DNA from: Coenobita brevimanus
Taxonomy: Eukaryota; Arthropoda; Malacostraca; Decapoda; Coenobitidae
Direction of reading: 5' to 3'
NCBI GenBank assembly: GCA_032717465.1
Contig: CM064684.1
Location: 1,146,001 to 1,210,000 of the forward strand
DNA: 64,000 nucleotides
A program made the position numbers and the translations under genes. Below the pieces are notes generated by a model. The model searched no databases, was not told the origin of the DNA, and saw only the letters and a list, made by a program, of their open reading frames with translations. Numbering within the stretch: position 1 is the stretch's first letter; every line of letters begins with the position of its first letter. Positions 1 to 13,475 of this stretch are shown piece by piece.

Positions 1-446
1 CCTCCTGGCGAACAGGTTAGCCATTTGGAGATCTTTGCCATTAGTCTGAATAGGAAGGGTTATTGTGATAGCTTTTATTGCCAGTATTGCTTCAATACTG
101 TTAGGCACAAATTGTAAGCTTTCAGAACAGGTTTAAAGAGCATTTATGTTGTTGAGGGTTTTATATCGTACAAGTGTATAGCGTGTAAGATTCCTCTGTG
201 TACTGATATGTCATTTTAGCCAAAACTTGATAGTTAATAAGTTTTTGACTAAATAAGGGTGTATCTGTATGATTTCTGTATAAGTGATGTGTTGAGAGTT
301 TTTTCAGCCATTGAAAAAGATAGAGGATATTAAAAAACTGTGTGAAGGTAAGAGTAATGTATATATTTCTCATACACATACAGTCCTTGAATACCCCATC
401 AGGGGTGAAGAGGCATGAAACTAATAATGCTATTGTTCGTGTTCAG
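1..446 (+). other. TRIP12 intron, partial; no gene seen
   Basis: Intronic sequence ahead of the first exon found in the window. It is AT-rich, with no recognisable coding or repeat family. Confidence 0.6.
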
Positions 447-659
447 GTTGAGCTTGTGTCACGAAGTCCTCAAGAACTTTATGAGATAACCTGCCTGGTG
501 GGCGAATTGATGCCGACCCTGCCTTCAGACGGCATCTTTGCCATTGATGGAGCACTCCAGCGGCCAGCTGGGTGTGCTCATGATACTGTCACGTGGCAAT
601 GGCAGGACGACCGCGCTGCCTGGCAGAACTACGCCCCCAGTGACTCACGTATCATTGAA
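447..659 (+). CDS. TRIP12: TRIP12 exon 1 of window (WWE domain, first half)
   Basis: The acceptor is TTCAG before 447 and the donor is GTAAGC at 660; 71 codons, phase 0 at both ends. It reads from VELVSRSP through [14 protein letters not shown] to [10 protein letters not shown] and DSRIIE. The WQW..DD..W pattern is the first half of a WWE domain, a fold that binds ADP-ribose chains in several ubiquitin ligases. In TRIP12 it lies ahead of the catalytic region. The left border could shift slightly because the open frame continues upstream to 342, but the intron-like sequence and the AG support 447. Confidence 0.9.
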
Positions 660-3600
660 GTAAGCTAATGTGCCTAGAACAATGCACAACCTTAGTTCAT
701 CACTGAAGTAAACTTAATGCTTAGAACTTTGCACATCGTCAGTAGTACAGCATTGATGTCAGCCAACACACCTAGAACCATGCTCTACATCATCAGTTTG
801 TCCTTATTTCATAGTCAGCAAAACAATACATCCATCCATCCATCCATCCATCATCCAATCCTATGTTGCCCGAAGAGGAACATAGGAGCCCAGGGCTGGG
901 CAAGTTGGTCCTGACATTTAAGATGAGAGTGAAACAAATTTAAATGAAGTACACCAGTGATAGTATTTGCCACCCGAGCCTTTTTGGATGTGAGCCTTTT
1001 AAAGTGCAGAAAGTACCCACGTGAAATGTGTGCTGCCAGAGATCTTTTATCTTTTATCAGGGTTGTTTTAGGATTATCTGTTGTGATAGTGAAGTGCTGA
1101 TCATGTTTGCTGTAACTTGTAGGGATTGTATGTGCTCAGGAAAGAGAGAGTTTTGTTTTTCGTGGTTTACAACCGAAGCTTTTATCACCAAACTTGAGTA
1201 ATGTGGCAGTACGCAAAGATATTTCCGTGACTTAGTACTGTAATATGTTAACTCCTCAATGGCCGCCGGTGTCAAGCGACGCTTTACCATAAACATGCCA
1301 GTTGCGTTGAATCAGCGCGAGTTATAGAAAACTGATAATAAATATGAGAAGGGAATGAAGGTTGCTGGTACGTGTACCTGACCCTACTCTACCATCCCAA
1401 GCACTCAGGTGGTCACTTTTTCTTGGATGTTTTCAACCATATGTTTACACATTACACATTAAGACTCACCAACTCTTCTTCTTCCATGCATCATAATGCA
1501 TCACAGGATGGGTCAGGAAGCTAAAAAATACAAAACCAGGTGTGCCAGATGATTCTCTTCAAATCTGTAAGATAAAGAGATCGATTTTACAGCTTTGAAA
1601 AAGTGGTCCCAGGGCCCGCCAGGGGACCCCGCAAGTTTTTGAACCCATGGCCATTGAGGAGTTAAGGGCCCTGTGGATGATGAGAGCAAATATAATATAG
1701 ATGCAGGAGTACAAAAGCTAGTGTATTACCAACAGCTAGTAGGTGAGTGGAGATAATTGGGAGTGTGCAGTGTTAGCTGTAGGTATGGTCAAAATATGGA
1801 TAGAGATCTTCATTGCTTGTACCATCTTTATATCATCATCATTTCAAACATTATTATCACCGTTGCCATCATCATCACCATTACCATTACCATCACCATA
1901 TTTTCTTCTCGTCATTCAGCATTCACACCAGTCTGGAGAAGATGAGATCAGCCTGTGCATCCAGGGCCGAGCATACACGATAGACTTCCACTCGATGCAG
2001 CAGATCAACGACAACTCCGGCACCATGCGGTCCGTCCAGCGTCGCATCGTGCCAGCTGGCCTGGCGGGTGGTGTACTAGCAGCTACTCAGGTACAGTAGG
2101 AGTAGTAGTTGTAGTTGTTGTTCTTTCCCCAGGCCCACCTGAAATATTAACCCAGTGGACTGCAGGGCCAAAATTGCCCTTTCCAGACAGTCCACCATCA
2201 TTGTTTTTGGGATAGGGAGAGAGTTGGGGGACATTTTGTGTAAAAGGCAAATGAGCTGCATGGTTAAATTGGTGCCATCTTGTAAAGGTGTCCTTCTCCA
2301 GCATCGGGTACAGTTGTGGGCATAAACAGATTTGCACTTCATAATGATATTTCTATAGTGGCATTGTTTTCATCTGATGGAACTAGGCCACTCCCACAAC
2401 TTTAATACTGAGTCATGGTTCCATGAAATTATTTGAGCTAGAGTCTGCATGGTTACAGTTCAGATAACTCTCTGGTCTGTAGACATGCCCATTAACTGGG
2501 CTGATAATAGGTCAGGGATCTTCATTAGGTAAGAAGAAACAGGCTGTAGCAGTCACTTGGGTGCAGTTGTGAACATAAATATGGTGGTCCTTGTTGCATG
2601 CCAGGGTTGTGTCCCAGACTATCACAACCATACATCTGGTGTTATAAATTTTGTGAACTGTCAGATCAGCTTAGGAATTAGCAGCAAATAGGAATATAGG
2701 GGTAGTTCTATGTAGTGTCTCTCTCTCTTTTAACATAGATGCACAAGGTATTTGCCTTTGTAGGGAAATTAAGATACTGATGATGATGATCCTGGTGTAG
2801 TGTGTATTACTTATTGTTTGCACTTGGCTACAGATGCATGAACCAGGTGCCTGCATGAGGAAGTGAGTATGCTGGTGGTGGTGTATTACAGTAACTCGCA
2901 ACCCAGGCTCATTAGAACATGAACCTGGCAGACTGCAAACTGAAGCTGCTTTCCTCCTGCAGTCCACCATCCTCCTTTCAGGGGAACAGGGAGTTAGGTT
3001 CAGGGACATCTATATAACTGGGCAGTAGAGCTGATCAGTTATATTTGTACCACCTCATGAAGGCAGCCCTCACAGATAGCACTGGATATCACTGTATTTA
3101 CTCATTGCACTCAGGCCACAGGTGAACAAGCCAGCCAACTGTGCTTGAGAAACTTAGGATAATTGTGATGATGATGATGTAGTGTACTGTATATTCTAGT
3201 GCTTTCCCTTCTTGCCCCCAGGCCACAGATGCACGAGCCAAGTGCCTACGAGAGGACTCTGAGCTGGCGTCGACGCTGATCCGGTCGCTGTTCAGTCTGC
3301 TGTATGAGGTGTACAGCAGCTCGGCCGGCCCAGCAGTGCGGTACAAGTGCCTCAGGGCACTGCTCAGGATGGTGCATTTCTCCAGTCCTGACCTTCTACA
3401 GCAAGTCCTTAAGAGTCAGGTAAGGGTATGTGTCTTTAACTATCTATTCTGTCTGTCTCTGTATATGTCTGTCAGTGTTGTTGCTTAACCCCAGTCGATT
3501 TGCCCTAGCAGACCTGTCAACCACAGGTAAGTAACTGCCTCTGTGGGGCTGTCCTACAAATTTAGTAAAGTACAGTATATGCACCATGTGTGGATCCAGG

Positions 3601-6007
3601 GCCCGGCCATGGTCCTTCCCATGTTGGTTGCAGGGAAATGTGGGAAGGTTTAGGTCCCAGGTGCACACTGCAGCTATTCCACCTGGGGTACACCGTGCCA
3701 CTGCATGTAGGCTTCCTTTTGTCCCTCTTACCTATCCATCTGTCTGCCTATCTCTGTCTGTAGCCAAAAGACCCACAGCAAGTCCTGAAGTCAGGTAAGG
3801 GTAGGTGTCCTCAGCTTTCTCATCTGCTCTATCTTTTTTGTTTATCAATAGCTATGATATTCTACAGCAGATTCTTAAATTCAACGAAATATTTATCTTC
3901 AGTTATTGTCATTTATTTATTTTATTTTCCTGTCTTATGTATCCTATTTACATCTAGTTTTTAAATATATACCTGTGTGTGCTAAGTCTTTCAGGGTAAG
4001 GTAAAGGTACGTGTCTGTCTTTATCATCTGTCTGTTGTCATTTTTCTCATAGCTGTCATGTTTATGCATTTTAAAAAAACAGCATGTCTATATCTATCTG
4101 TATTTTTTATGTACTTGTTTGTCCATCACATCCCATCTAGTAGATAACTGACAGATTAATCTCCACTATGATATATCCTACATCTGTTGTTCCCACACAC
4201 TCCTTCAGTTACTTTACTCATTCCTTTCAGCCATCACAAATATAACCTGATTTCACTCATTTTTCTCAAAATTTAGTTGTCTTTCTCACCTGTAGCAGTC
4301 ATAAACTTTTTACATTGTCACCTCTTCCTCACTAAAATGCACCGTCTTTTTTAATTGCTGTACTGCATTGTGACCATATGTTTCTCTTAGATATTAGATT
4401 ACACAATTCCTCTTTAGGTAATGCACAATTTTGAGGTAATGATTCAGTAACAATATATCATTGTCATTAAAGTATAGATTTGAATTTGCATTGATACAGT
4501 AATCCCGCATATTTCGCGGTAGTTACGTTCTTGTAACCCCCGCGAAAATTCAATTCCGCGAATACTCTATTAACAATTGAATCTTACACTTGTGTCCACC
4601 ATGCTGCCCATCATCCATGTCCATACTGATTGCGAGACAATTCGCCGTCAGACAATTCCCCGTCAAAACATGGACGATTCCCCTTCAGAACAATTCGCAC
4701 CCTGGACGATTCCCCGCCATTCTATAAATATACTAATCAATACTTTTATCAATATACTTATTATTAATTAATCAATACTTTAATAACTATATTTCAGGGG
4801 GATCCAGCAAAGACTGTGTTCAGTAGCGTAGGTTCTGGATATTATTAATTAGTTGCTCCTTTAGTCAATGTTTCTTCCTCGCTGTAGTCGCCTTTGAATT
4901 ATATTCTAGCGTCACCCATAGCTATCTTCATTAATGAAGGCGAATTGTTTTGTGTTTGTTGTGACTGCGAATTGTCCCGAAACCTCCATACTCATCCCGA
5001 AATACCTTCTTACAAGATTGAAAGCACATACTCCATTATGAAGGAAAAACGTAAACACCGTACTGTAATACACAATTATCTACACATTTATTCACAAAAC
5101 AGTACAAAATAAAAAGATGCATTAACTGGTGATAGCAAACACTCCCACGGTCGTTTCTTAGCTTGTACAGTAACACAATTTTCTCTGCTGTCATAACTTT
5201 TCTTGATCGTTTTGTCACTTTGGAGTTCTTACTAATTGTATTATTAGCCTTTGGTGAGGCTGGCTTACGTCCTGGGGCCATGTGGAAAGCAAGTGGGAGG
5301 CAAGAGGCTCATATCATAGTGCGGTTGCAAGTACACCAGTCTCGTGAGGCAGTCAGGCCTGGACTGAGAGGAATGTGGGGCAGGGAGCAGTGTTGCCATA
5401 CCCAAACAACGAAATTATGCTAGGGCAGTGAAAAAATTATGCTAGATTGAGCAAATTTGTTCCAAGTAAAAAATGAATTATGCTAACTTGAAGCTAAATG
5501 ATAAAATTCTATACATATTCGTGCAACATATTAATTATGTATTGTTTACTATGAAAATATTAAAATGAACCTACATACAGTAAGAGGGTAAATATCGGTT
5601 TTCTGCCCATACTGCATTTTCCCACGAAACTTACATTTTTCTGATGGATTTTGATGTGATTCATTCGATTTTGAGCATCATTTCCGTCGGAAATAACCAG
5701 ATTTTGAGATATGACCCCCCCCATCCCCCTGCAATAATGGGGGATCTTTGGGGAATCGGGGGTTATAGGGAGGGGGGGAAACACAGAAAATGGTCATTTC
5801 CGACTGAAATGAAGCTGAAAATCAAATGAATCATACCAAAATCCATCGGAAAAACCTAGGTTTCATGGGTAAAGTACAAAGCTCAAACTTATCCTAACCT
5901 AACCTAACCGAACCAAACCGAACCTAACCTAAAACCTAACCTAATCCAACCCAACCAAGCCCAAACTGAAAGTAACCAACTATTCAAACATCATCTTACC
6001 TTATTCG

Positions 6008-6038
<31 letters not shown>

Positions 6039-9000
6039 GATTTGTAGCTTTTATAAAATTATTCCAAAAATATTCCATTCCATTCTATATTATGCTAGAA
6101 TGATTCTAAAACTTCTAATATGCTAAAAAATATTCCAGACTCGAAAATTTGATCAAAATTATGCTAAAAGAATAAAATTATGCTAGATATGGTAACACTG
6201 GCAGAGGGGCCGCGGGAAAGGGACAGAGGGTGGCGTGAGTTTACCGCGCTACAATTGGAAGCTGCGGGAATTTCAAATTTTTTGTTTTCTGTATATTCAA
6301 GGATATTTTAGTTGAACTTATTAATGCTAAGAAAATCCGCGAGAGGGCAAAACCGTAGACAAAAAATCCGCAAAAAATGCGGGATTACTGTATTACCTGT
6401 ATTTGGTATATAACTGTGATTTGGGTGATGTAGCTAATCATGGCACCCCATACATACATTATAGATTGTGTTGGAATGATGATATTTGTTTTTGATCTTT
6501 AACCCCTACATGCCGGGGGTTTTCTGATGTCACATGCTTCTCCCTGTGGGGATTTCCGTGATTTTGGAAAAATACCCTTTCCGTCAAACCATAATATCTG
6601 CCAAATTATAACAGCTAGAAAAAAAAAATAAAGATACTTAAGACTCACCAACTCTTATTCTTTCAAATGAAAGTATCCCCACGTCTCCAGGTGGTCCCAT
6701 CGATGAGCAATGATGAGTTAAAGTTCAAAGGGTGGAGGGAACACGCTTGCGGCTATGACGTTGCTCCATGCTCAAAATTGTGACAACACGTCAACCGGCG
6801 CATTGGGGTTAAAGTGTTAGGATGGTAATGAAAAATGTTTGACCTTTCAGAGTGTATCATCACACCTGGCCACCATGCTGTCTTCGCATGACCTAAAGAT
6901 CATCGTGGGTGCAATTCAGATGGCAGAGATTCTCATGCTGAAGCTGCCCGAGATCTTTGCCATCTACTTCCGTCGTGAGGGCGTAATGCACCAGATCAAG
7001 CGGCTGTGTGACCCCGATGCCACCCTGGGGACCCCAGCAGCCAAGTGGAGCAGCCCCGAACTGTCCTTGGGGTCAGGGCGGGGTGGCACTCCTGGCCCAG
7101 CCAGTCCCCTCCTTCCCGACCGATCCTCATTCAATGGCAACATCCCGGATGCCACCCCACCTTCACTGCCGACCCCACCCAGCCAGGATGATGAGAAGCT
7201 GCAGAGTCCCTCCCAGTTGCGGCTCTATGATGTCCTCAAACGCAAGCGCACGGCACGTATGACCACAGGGGCGTGGCGTAGAAGCCGCCAGGAAGAATCA
7301 TCAGCGTCATCATCACCATTTAGCGAGTTTTTCATGAAGAGTGAGTTGCCCGTTTTAGTGTTCTTGATAAAGGTTTACAAACTTTGCACCTAGCTTTTGT
7401 TAGGTTTTTGAAGTTTGCCAAATAGCTCTTAATTGACAACCAAAGTCTTGTTTATGAATTATGGTTATGTGCCTTCTTGTGGTCAGATGCCAGGTAGTCT
7501 GTTGGTTAGAAGGTGCCAGTGAGTGACTGCTTTGTCTTATAGTTGAGTTCAGTTCCTCCCCCCCTCCACTCCCCTATACTTCTGTGTATGTTTAGACTGG
7601 TTTCTTATCCATTAAAATTATAGATTATTGTTGTCTTACTTCAGTCCATGACACCTCAGAAGGATAAACAGGAATTTCCTATTGTCAGTTTTTCTAGCAA
7701 GTCAGCTTAACCCTCTCAGGAACTGTGAGTTTTCAGTAAGTCTGCGGGACAAGCAGAGCAGAGAACCCAGCCACGGCTGCTTCCATGCACGCACAAAGAA
7801 AAACTTTTCCACGGCCAAATTTGCTCCTGGAAATTGATTATATTGGTGTAAAATGTGAGTACGTCTAAGTACTTGGGTAGTGTGATGAGTAAGGATGGAG
7901 GTTTGGAGGGTGAAGTGCTTGAAAGGGTACAGCAGGGAAGAAAGGTTGCTGGTTCTTTGAAAGCAGTGATAAGAAACAGGGAAGTGAGCATGGAAGTGAA
8001 AAAGTTACTACATGACAGTATTGTGATACCAACTCTAACGTACGGAAGTGAAGCTTGGACGTTGCTGGAAGGACACAAGTCAAGAGCGAGAGCAGTGGAA
8101 ATGAGTTATTTAAGAGGAGCCTGTGGGGTCACGTGGAGAGACAGGCTGACGAATGAAGATATAAAGGAGCGTTGTGGTGTGGATGTGGATGTGATAGGAA
8201 GCGTTATGAGAAACACACTGAGGTGGTTTGGCCATGTGGAGAGGATGGAGGGTGAAAGACTGACGAAGAGAATGTATGTGAGTGAGGTGGAGGGGGGAAG
8301 AGGGAGGGGGAGGCCGAGGATGAGATGGAGGGATGGGGTGGAGAGGTATATGAGAGAGGGGGGTGTACGTTGGGAGCAGGGCAGTGAAATGGCGGGGGAC
8401 AGGGCGACTTGGAGGCGATTTGTTTGTGGCTACCCCAAACGGGATTGAGGCGTCTGGCAATAGATAGAGATAGATAGATAGTAAATTGTATATAATTATC
8501 TTCGTTGGTGTTTATGCTATAAGAGAAGCTAATAAAAACTCACATAGCTGATGAGTAAAAGTGCAGAAATGCGGTGAGAAGAAACTTGTTCAAGAGTAAA
8601 AATAGCTTCAAATGACTTCCCAACATCCTAGCGCAAAATTTTGCATGAACCGTGCAAGAGCAAAAGCATATGTCTAGATGCAGAATTTCACAAGCTTTCT
8701 CATGATGTTTTTGGAATTTCATTACGACCAATAATTTTTGAGTAAATTGCCAAAAGCTTTAACCCCTTAACCCCGGGGATGTCGGGAGTGTGCCGTGCTC
8801 GCTCTCCGACTGACTTTTTAAAAATATTTGCCAAAAATCAGTTATTAGTCCTAGAATATTATAATTACATAAGCATATGGCACATACCTTCAGCTTTCTC
8901 CTGGGATATTTGTTGAGCCTTCGTCGACTACCGTAGGACTTGTGGAGACTTCTGAAGTTGGGTAACGAAGTCTCCACTTTACACTTCTCGATACCCCGTA

Positions 9001-12000
9001 ATATGGTTACCACAGCCTGATATTATAACTACAAACACTATTTATGAATTTCAAGTAGTTTGGAATCCATATTAAAAAAAAATGAATAAATAAAAACTGA
9101 AAGCAATGTAAATTATGAGCGCGTACGAGCTTTCCACCCGCGTTCGTTCCCCGCTGGTTTTCTGAGGCAGAGCTGTCATTTGTTATTCATAAACACACTA
9201 ACACTTTATATTCCTAGTACAGTAGAACCTCTTTAGTCCGGACCCCTTTAATCCGGATTTCTGTTAATCCAGACAAAATTTAAAAATAATAAGCTCCAAA
9301 AATATGTTGAAAGTAATTCCAAAGTCATTTTCAGTATCGGCGCGGAAAGCGATCGTCATTCGTTTAGTCTCGGATCACACTAGGTCGCAACATGGGTGCC
9401 TGTTTAAACATACGCTAGCATTCATTCCATCAACTAGTTCACCAACCATTTATATTTTTACACTGTGTTTCAAAAGTTAATCCTCCTTACCATGCCCTTT
9501 AATGCAAGTGTAGGTTCTGTAATGAATAAAGGTGTTAAAAGGAGGAGTTTGCTTACAAAAAAATGGGTCAGAATATTCTGCAGTGTTTAGTGATTCCTGT
9601 AGGTTATTTTTTGTACTTAAATGTGCTTTACTTGTACATCACACATTAGCTTCTTGCCCATATGGGTGTTGTCAATATGCCAAAGATGACAATGTATTTT
9701 TTGCCTACATAAGTTTTATTTTTATTCCAAATATTACAGTTAATTAATTAATATATTTTTTTGCCTACACGGGCCCTAGTCACTTACTACAATTTAAAAT
9801 GTAGGCTAGTTTCTTGTCATGGCCTTACCTGTAAATTATGCAATACAAAACTATCGTACATGATTAGTTTTGTTATTTTAGTACCGGTATCCTTTCATCT
9901 TTTGCAGTTACGTAGGGTTGACATATGCCACATATGTTAATAATTAACAAACATACCATATGTAGATAGAGTTTGGTATGAACTGGAGATTATCCTGATG
10001 GTCCGGACAATCTGCTAATTCGGACAACCCTTCCCCCCATATAGTCCGAATGAGAGAGGTTCTACTGTACTTTATTACACTTATTTATATATACAATATT
10101 TGTCCATAGGTGTCTTTCAGTACTAGTAGTTTATTTTCACTCCGGGCATTCACTTTCTCATTCAGTAAACTAGCGTTGGGAGCGAAGCTTTCACTTTCAC
10201 CTTCATTACTGCAAGTATTTATACATGCTAGAGCGAAGCTTTCACTTTCACTTTCATTACTCCAAGTATTTATACTCATATTCTTATATTACTAATTATT
10301 TACATTTCTGTTTACATTCCCTATTTTATTTACAGTATTTACATTTCTATTTTATTTACACAGTGTTATGCACTGTCATTTGCAGTAACTTATAAAACTA
10401 TTTTCCACTGTTCAATTATATTTACATTCATTGCTTTCACTTGCTATTTACACATTATTTACATTTCCACTTGCACTGTTTTAGAGTCACCAGAAAGATC
10501 GTAGTCACTGTCCATCATTATCATTGATAAATTAGCCAGTTCACGTTCCACAGCAGAGTCACATTGTCCTTTACCCCTTCCCATACGAGGTTTACTAGGG
10601 GTAGAGGTCACAGGGCCCTTAGCAGGGGGCTAAGAAGCGGCAGAATTGGACGTGCGAATCCGACATGGTTTCACCTTGAAAGACGACAGTAAACTGAATG
10701 ATGTGGCCTAGGGGCAGGGAAGGGTTGACAGTGTCAGCGTGGTGACAGCTGCTAATTTATATGTTATGAAATGATTGGCCGGAAATCTAGACAATACATA
10801 ATAAATCAGGTAGTTCCAGGTGAATGTAAGTAACACTTAGGTTTCTCCCTTCCTTTCTTATATATATTTTTATGAGAATAGGTCATACGGCATATTTCAA
10901 GGGGAAATAAACAGGGAAAATTAGCGAACGAGTGCACATGGGGTGTTGCCAGGTGATAATTAGCCCATTCCTGATGTTTGGCAGTATCAGTTACCTTTTC
11001 TCTTTCTTTTATATATTATTTTGTATAAGAATAGGGCATAGGGCACATTTCAAGGGATAAAATGAGTGGAAAAATCCGTCCAGGATTTGCATAGCGCAGC
11101 GCTGCTGGGCTGGTGGGAGGAGAGGGTAATGTAGGGGAGGTAAGGAGGGGAGCCAAGGACAGGGGAAAAATGGCTAAATTGTCAACAGTGGATGGGAGTA
11201 CAGATGACATTAGCAGAACTGAGTATAGCTGGACACTGGTAGTACTGATAGATGACACAAGCTATCACTTGAAAGCCCGGGCGAATTCAAAATAACATAG
11301 AATCACAAAAGTGACGCCCCGTGGTATGATCCCTTGCTCCCAAGCGTCATGAAAGTGACACCCCGCGGTTAAGGGGTTAAAAAAAAAAAAAAAAAAAGTA
11401 TGATTGGTTTATCTCTTCTTATATTGTTGTTGAACCTGTAACTATCATATATGTGAATTATGTACACCCTTCCCTGTAACCCACCCAAGTTTGATGCACT
11501 TACTGTGAAAGTTTCATTTTTGGTGAATATTTTTGTTCAAAATGACACAAATTGCATCATTGGTTGCTCTTCAGCCTAACACTGATATGACACAATTTGC
11601 ATCATCATTCCTGAGAGGGTTAAGACTTAACTGACTTCCCCTTGTTATGAAAGATTATGTGACTCAAATGAATGGAAAAATATGTATAGAAAATGCCAGA
11701 ATAAAAGCTCAGTGGACCAAAGAAATACCGTCACTCCATTTGAATTTATCACTCCATCCCCACACCAGTCTTCAGTATCCCATTCTTCCAATTCATTCCT
11801 TCATCGGTTCTCATTCTGTGGTTGGATTCCAGTTCATTCTTTTTTACCAGTATTCATTTCAATGTACCAGGTTACCCCTTCACCAGAAAATCCATCGTGA
11901 TCTACCAGGTAATTTTGTCCAGTTTTCAGCCTAAACTTGTCCACTAGCATATCCCCTCATCAGTTTTTAATCCAGCCCAGTCTTCCAGTTCACTTCTTCA

Positions 12001-13435
12001 CCAGCTTTCATTCCATGGCAGGGTCCCAGTCCATCCCCTCACCGATCCCTGTCTCCCAAGATGCAGGCTTGGGTGCGGGTCGAGACAGCTGGCGTGGGAT
12101 GGCCAGCCGAACCAAACTTGTAGCAGGGAACACCACCAGCAGTAGTAGCAGTAGCAGCGGTGGTGGGGGTGGGGGTGGGGGTGGCGGGAGCAAGTCCTTC
12201 TTGTCCAATTTCAACCCAACCCGTTGGGGACGCTGCAGCTCCACCAACTCCACACCATCGCATGATTCTCCCACTGGCAAGGTTTGTTGTCTGCCTTTCC
12301 TGGTGATGCGGTGTTTGTTATCTGAAAGGAAGGAAAAATGGTTAGAGAACATCTGACAGTCGTAATGGATGGCAAAGACCGTCAGGGAAAATCAATAAAA
12401 CATGGGTATTAATAGTAGCAGTACCAGTTTGGAGATGGAGTTAAGGGGTTTGGTAATAGATGGGTTAGTGGGGTGACTTATGAACTCCACACCCTCACAC
12501 GATTCTGCTACTGGTAAGATTTATTTCTGGCTCGTAGAGTGGTGGTTATTAGTAAGTTTAAAGGGAAAAGTAGGTACGGAATGTCTGGAAGTAGTGTAAA
12601 AGGATGGCAAGGTCAGAAAGCCGGAAGGAAAGTAAGATGATAAATGCAAGTAGAGAAGAAAAGGTAATAGTTTACACAGATAACAGAAACTACATGCTGG
12701 AAGGAGAATGGAGAGGGAAAGAAAATGGAAAGATGGCATAATCTAAATAGTTGGCAAAGACCAAAAGGGTGGTAGGAATAAGTTGAAGGGGGAAGAGTAA
12801 ATAAAGGGAATATGGAGGAAGCCAGAGAGAATAGTTATCATGAAAATTAATCTAGAGGAAGCCTGAAGGGGAGGAATGAAATGAGTGAGCACATTAAGGA
12901 ACTTTATAGTTATGTGAACCAGATAGTAACGGAAAAGCTTCACACCTTCATGTAATGGATTCAGCAGTAAGTATGACATGTTATGGATGCCAGGAAGCCC
13001 TTATTCAGCCTTGACAGTGTAATGACCTGTCACTTTATATTTCATTCTGGTGGCTGCCTGAATAAGGTGTACGCTTGCTCACAAAACAAACTTTTTTATT
13101 TATTATTATTATTTTTTTTTTTTAATACAATTCCTTGTTTATTATTTTTTAAGTCAAATATCTGACATTTTTGAACATGGGAATTTTTCTGGAGAATAAA
13201 TTCAAGAAAACTTGCATCTTTAGTTTCAGAATGGGACAGGGAAAGATTATTTATATATTTATTTGTGATACATTTTGTTTTACAGTTGTTTAAGAGTTTA
13301 TTACCGTGCCAGACACTTAGTTATCTGCTGTGCTTATTCAGTACTGGTACATGAAGCATATAGATAATAATATAAATCTTACATTGAAAAGAGGACGATG
13401 ATCAATGCAGCAGCATTATGTAGAAATTGTATAAT

Positions 13436-13475
<40 letters not shown>

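Larger units (their letters stand above)
4497..6390. mobile_element. Tigger/pogo-like DNA transposon remnant with nested insertions
   Basis: TA at 4495-4496 and 6391-6392 flank inverted ends CAGTAATCCCGCAT... (left) and the same sequence reversed at the right (ATGCGGGATTACTG). On the minus strand at about 5281-5130 a short frame begins [14 protein letters not shown] and contains [18 protein letters not shown], which resembles the N-terminal CENP-B-type DNA-binding region of Tigger/jerky transposases. The rest of the transposase is gone. Two other elements sit inside (4636-4976 and 5388-6200). Confidence 0.75.
7711..11619. mobile_element. Outer TTAA-flanked element with three insertions
   Basis: TTAA at 7707-7710 and 11620-11623. 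The ends read CCCTCTCAGGAA on both sides (right side reversed). After removing the insertions (LINE at 7857-8480, TTAA element at 8763-11376 and the MITE inside the latter) only about 660 bp of non-coding sequence remain, so this was a MITE-sized element. The piggyBac-like class is inferred from TTAA and the CCC starts. Confidence 0.75.

Noticed and set aside
8758..9015. Minus-strand 84-codon ORF as a transposase start
   Set aside because: No recognisable motif, and it spans the terminal repeat of the TTAA element; likely chance.
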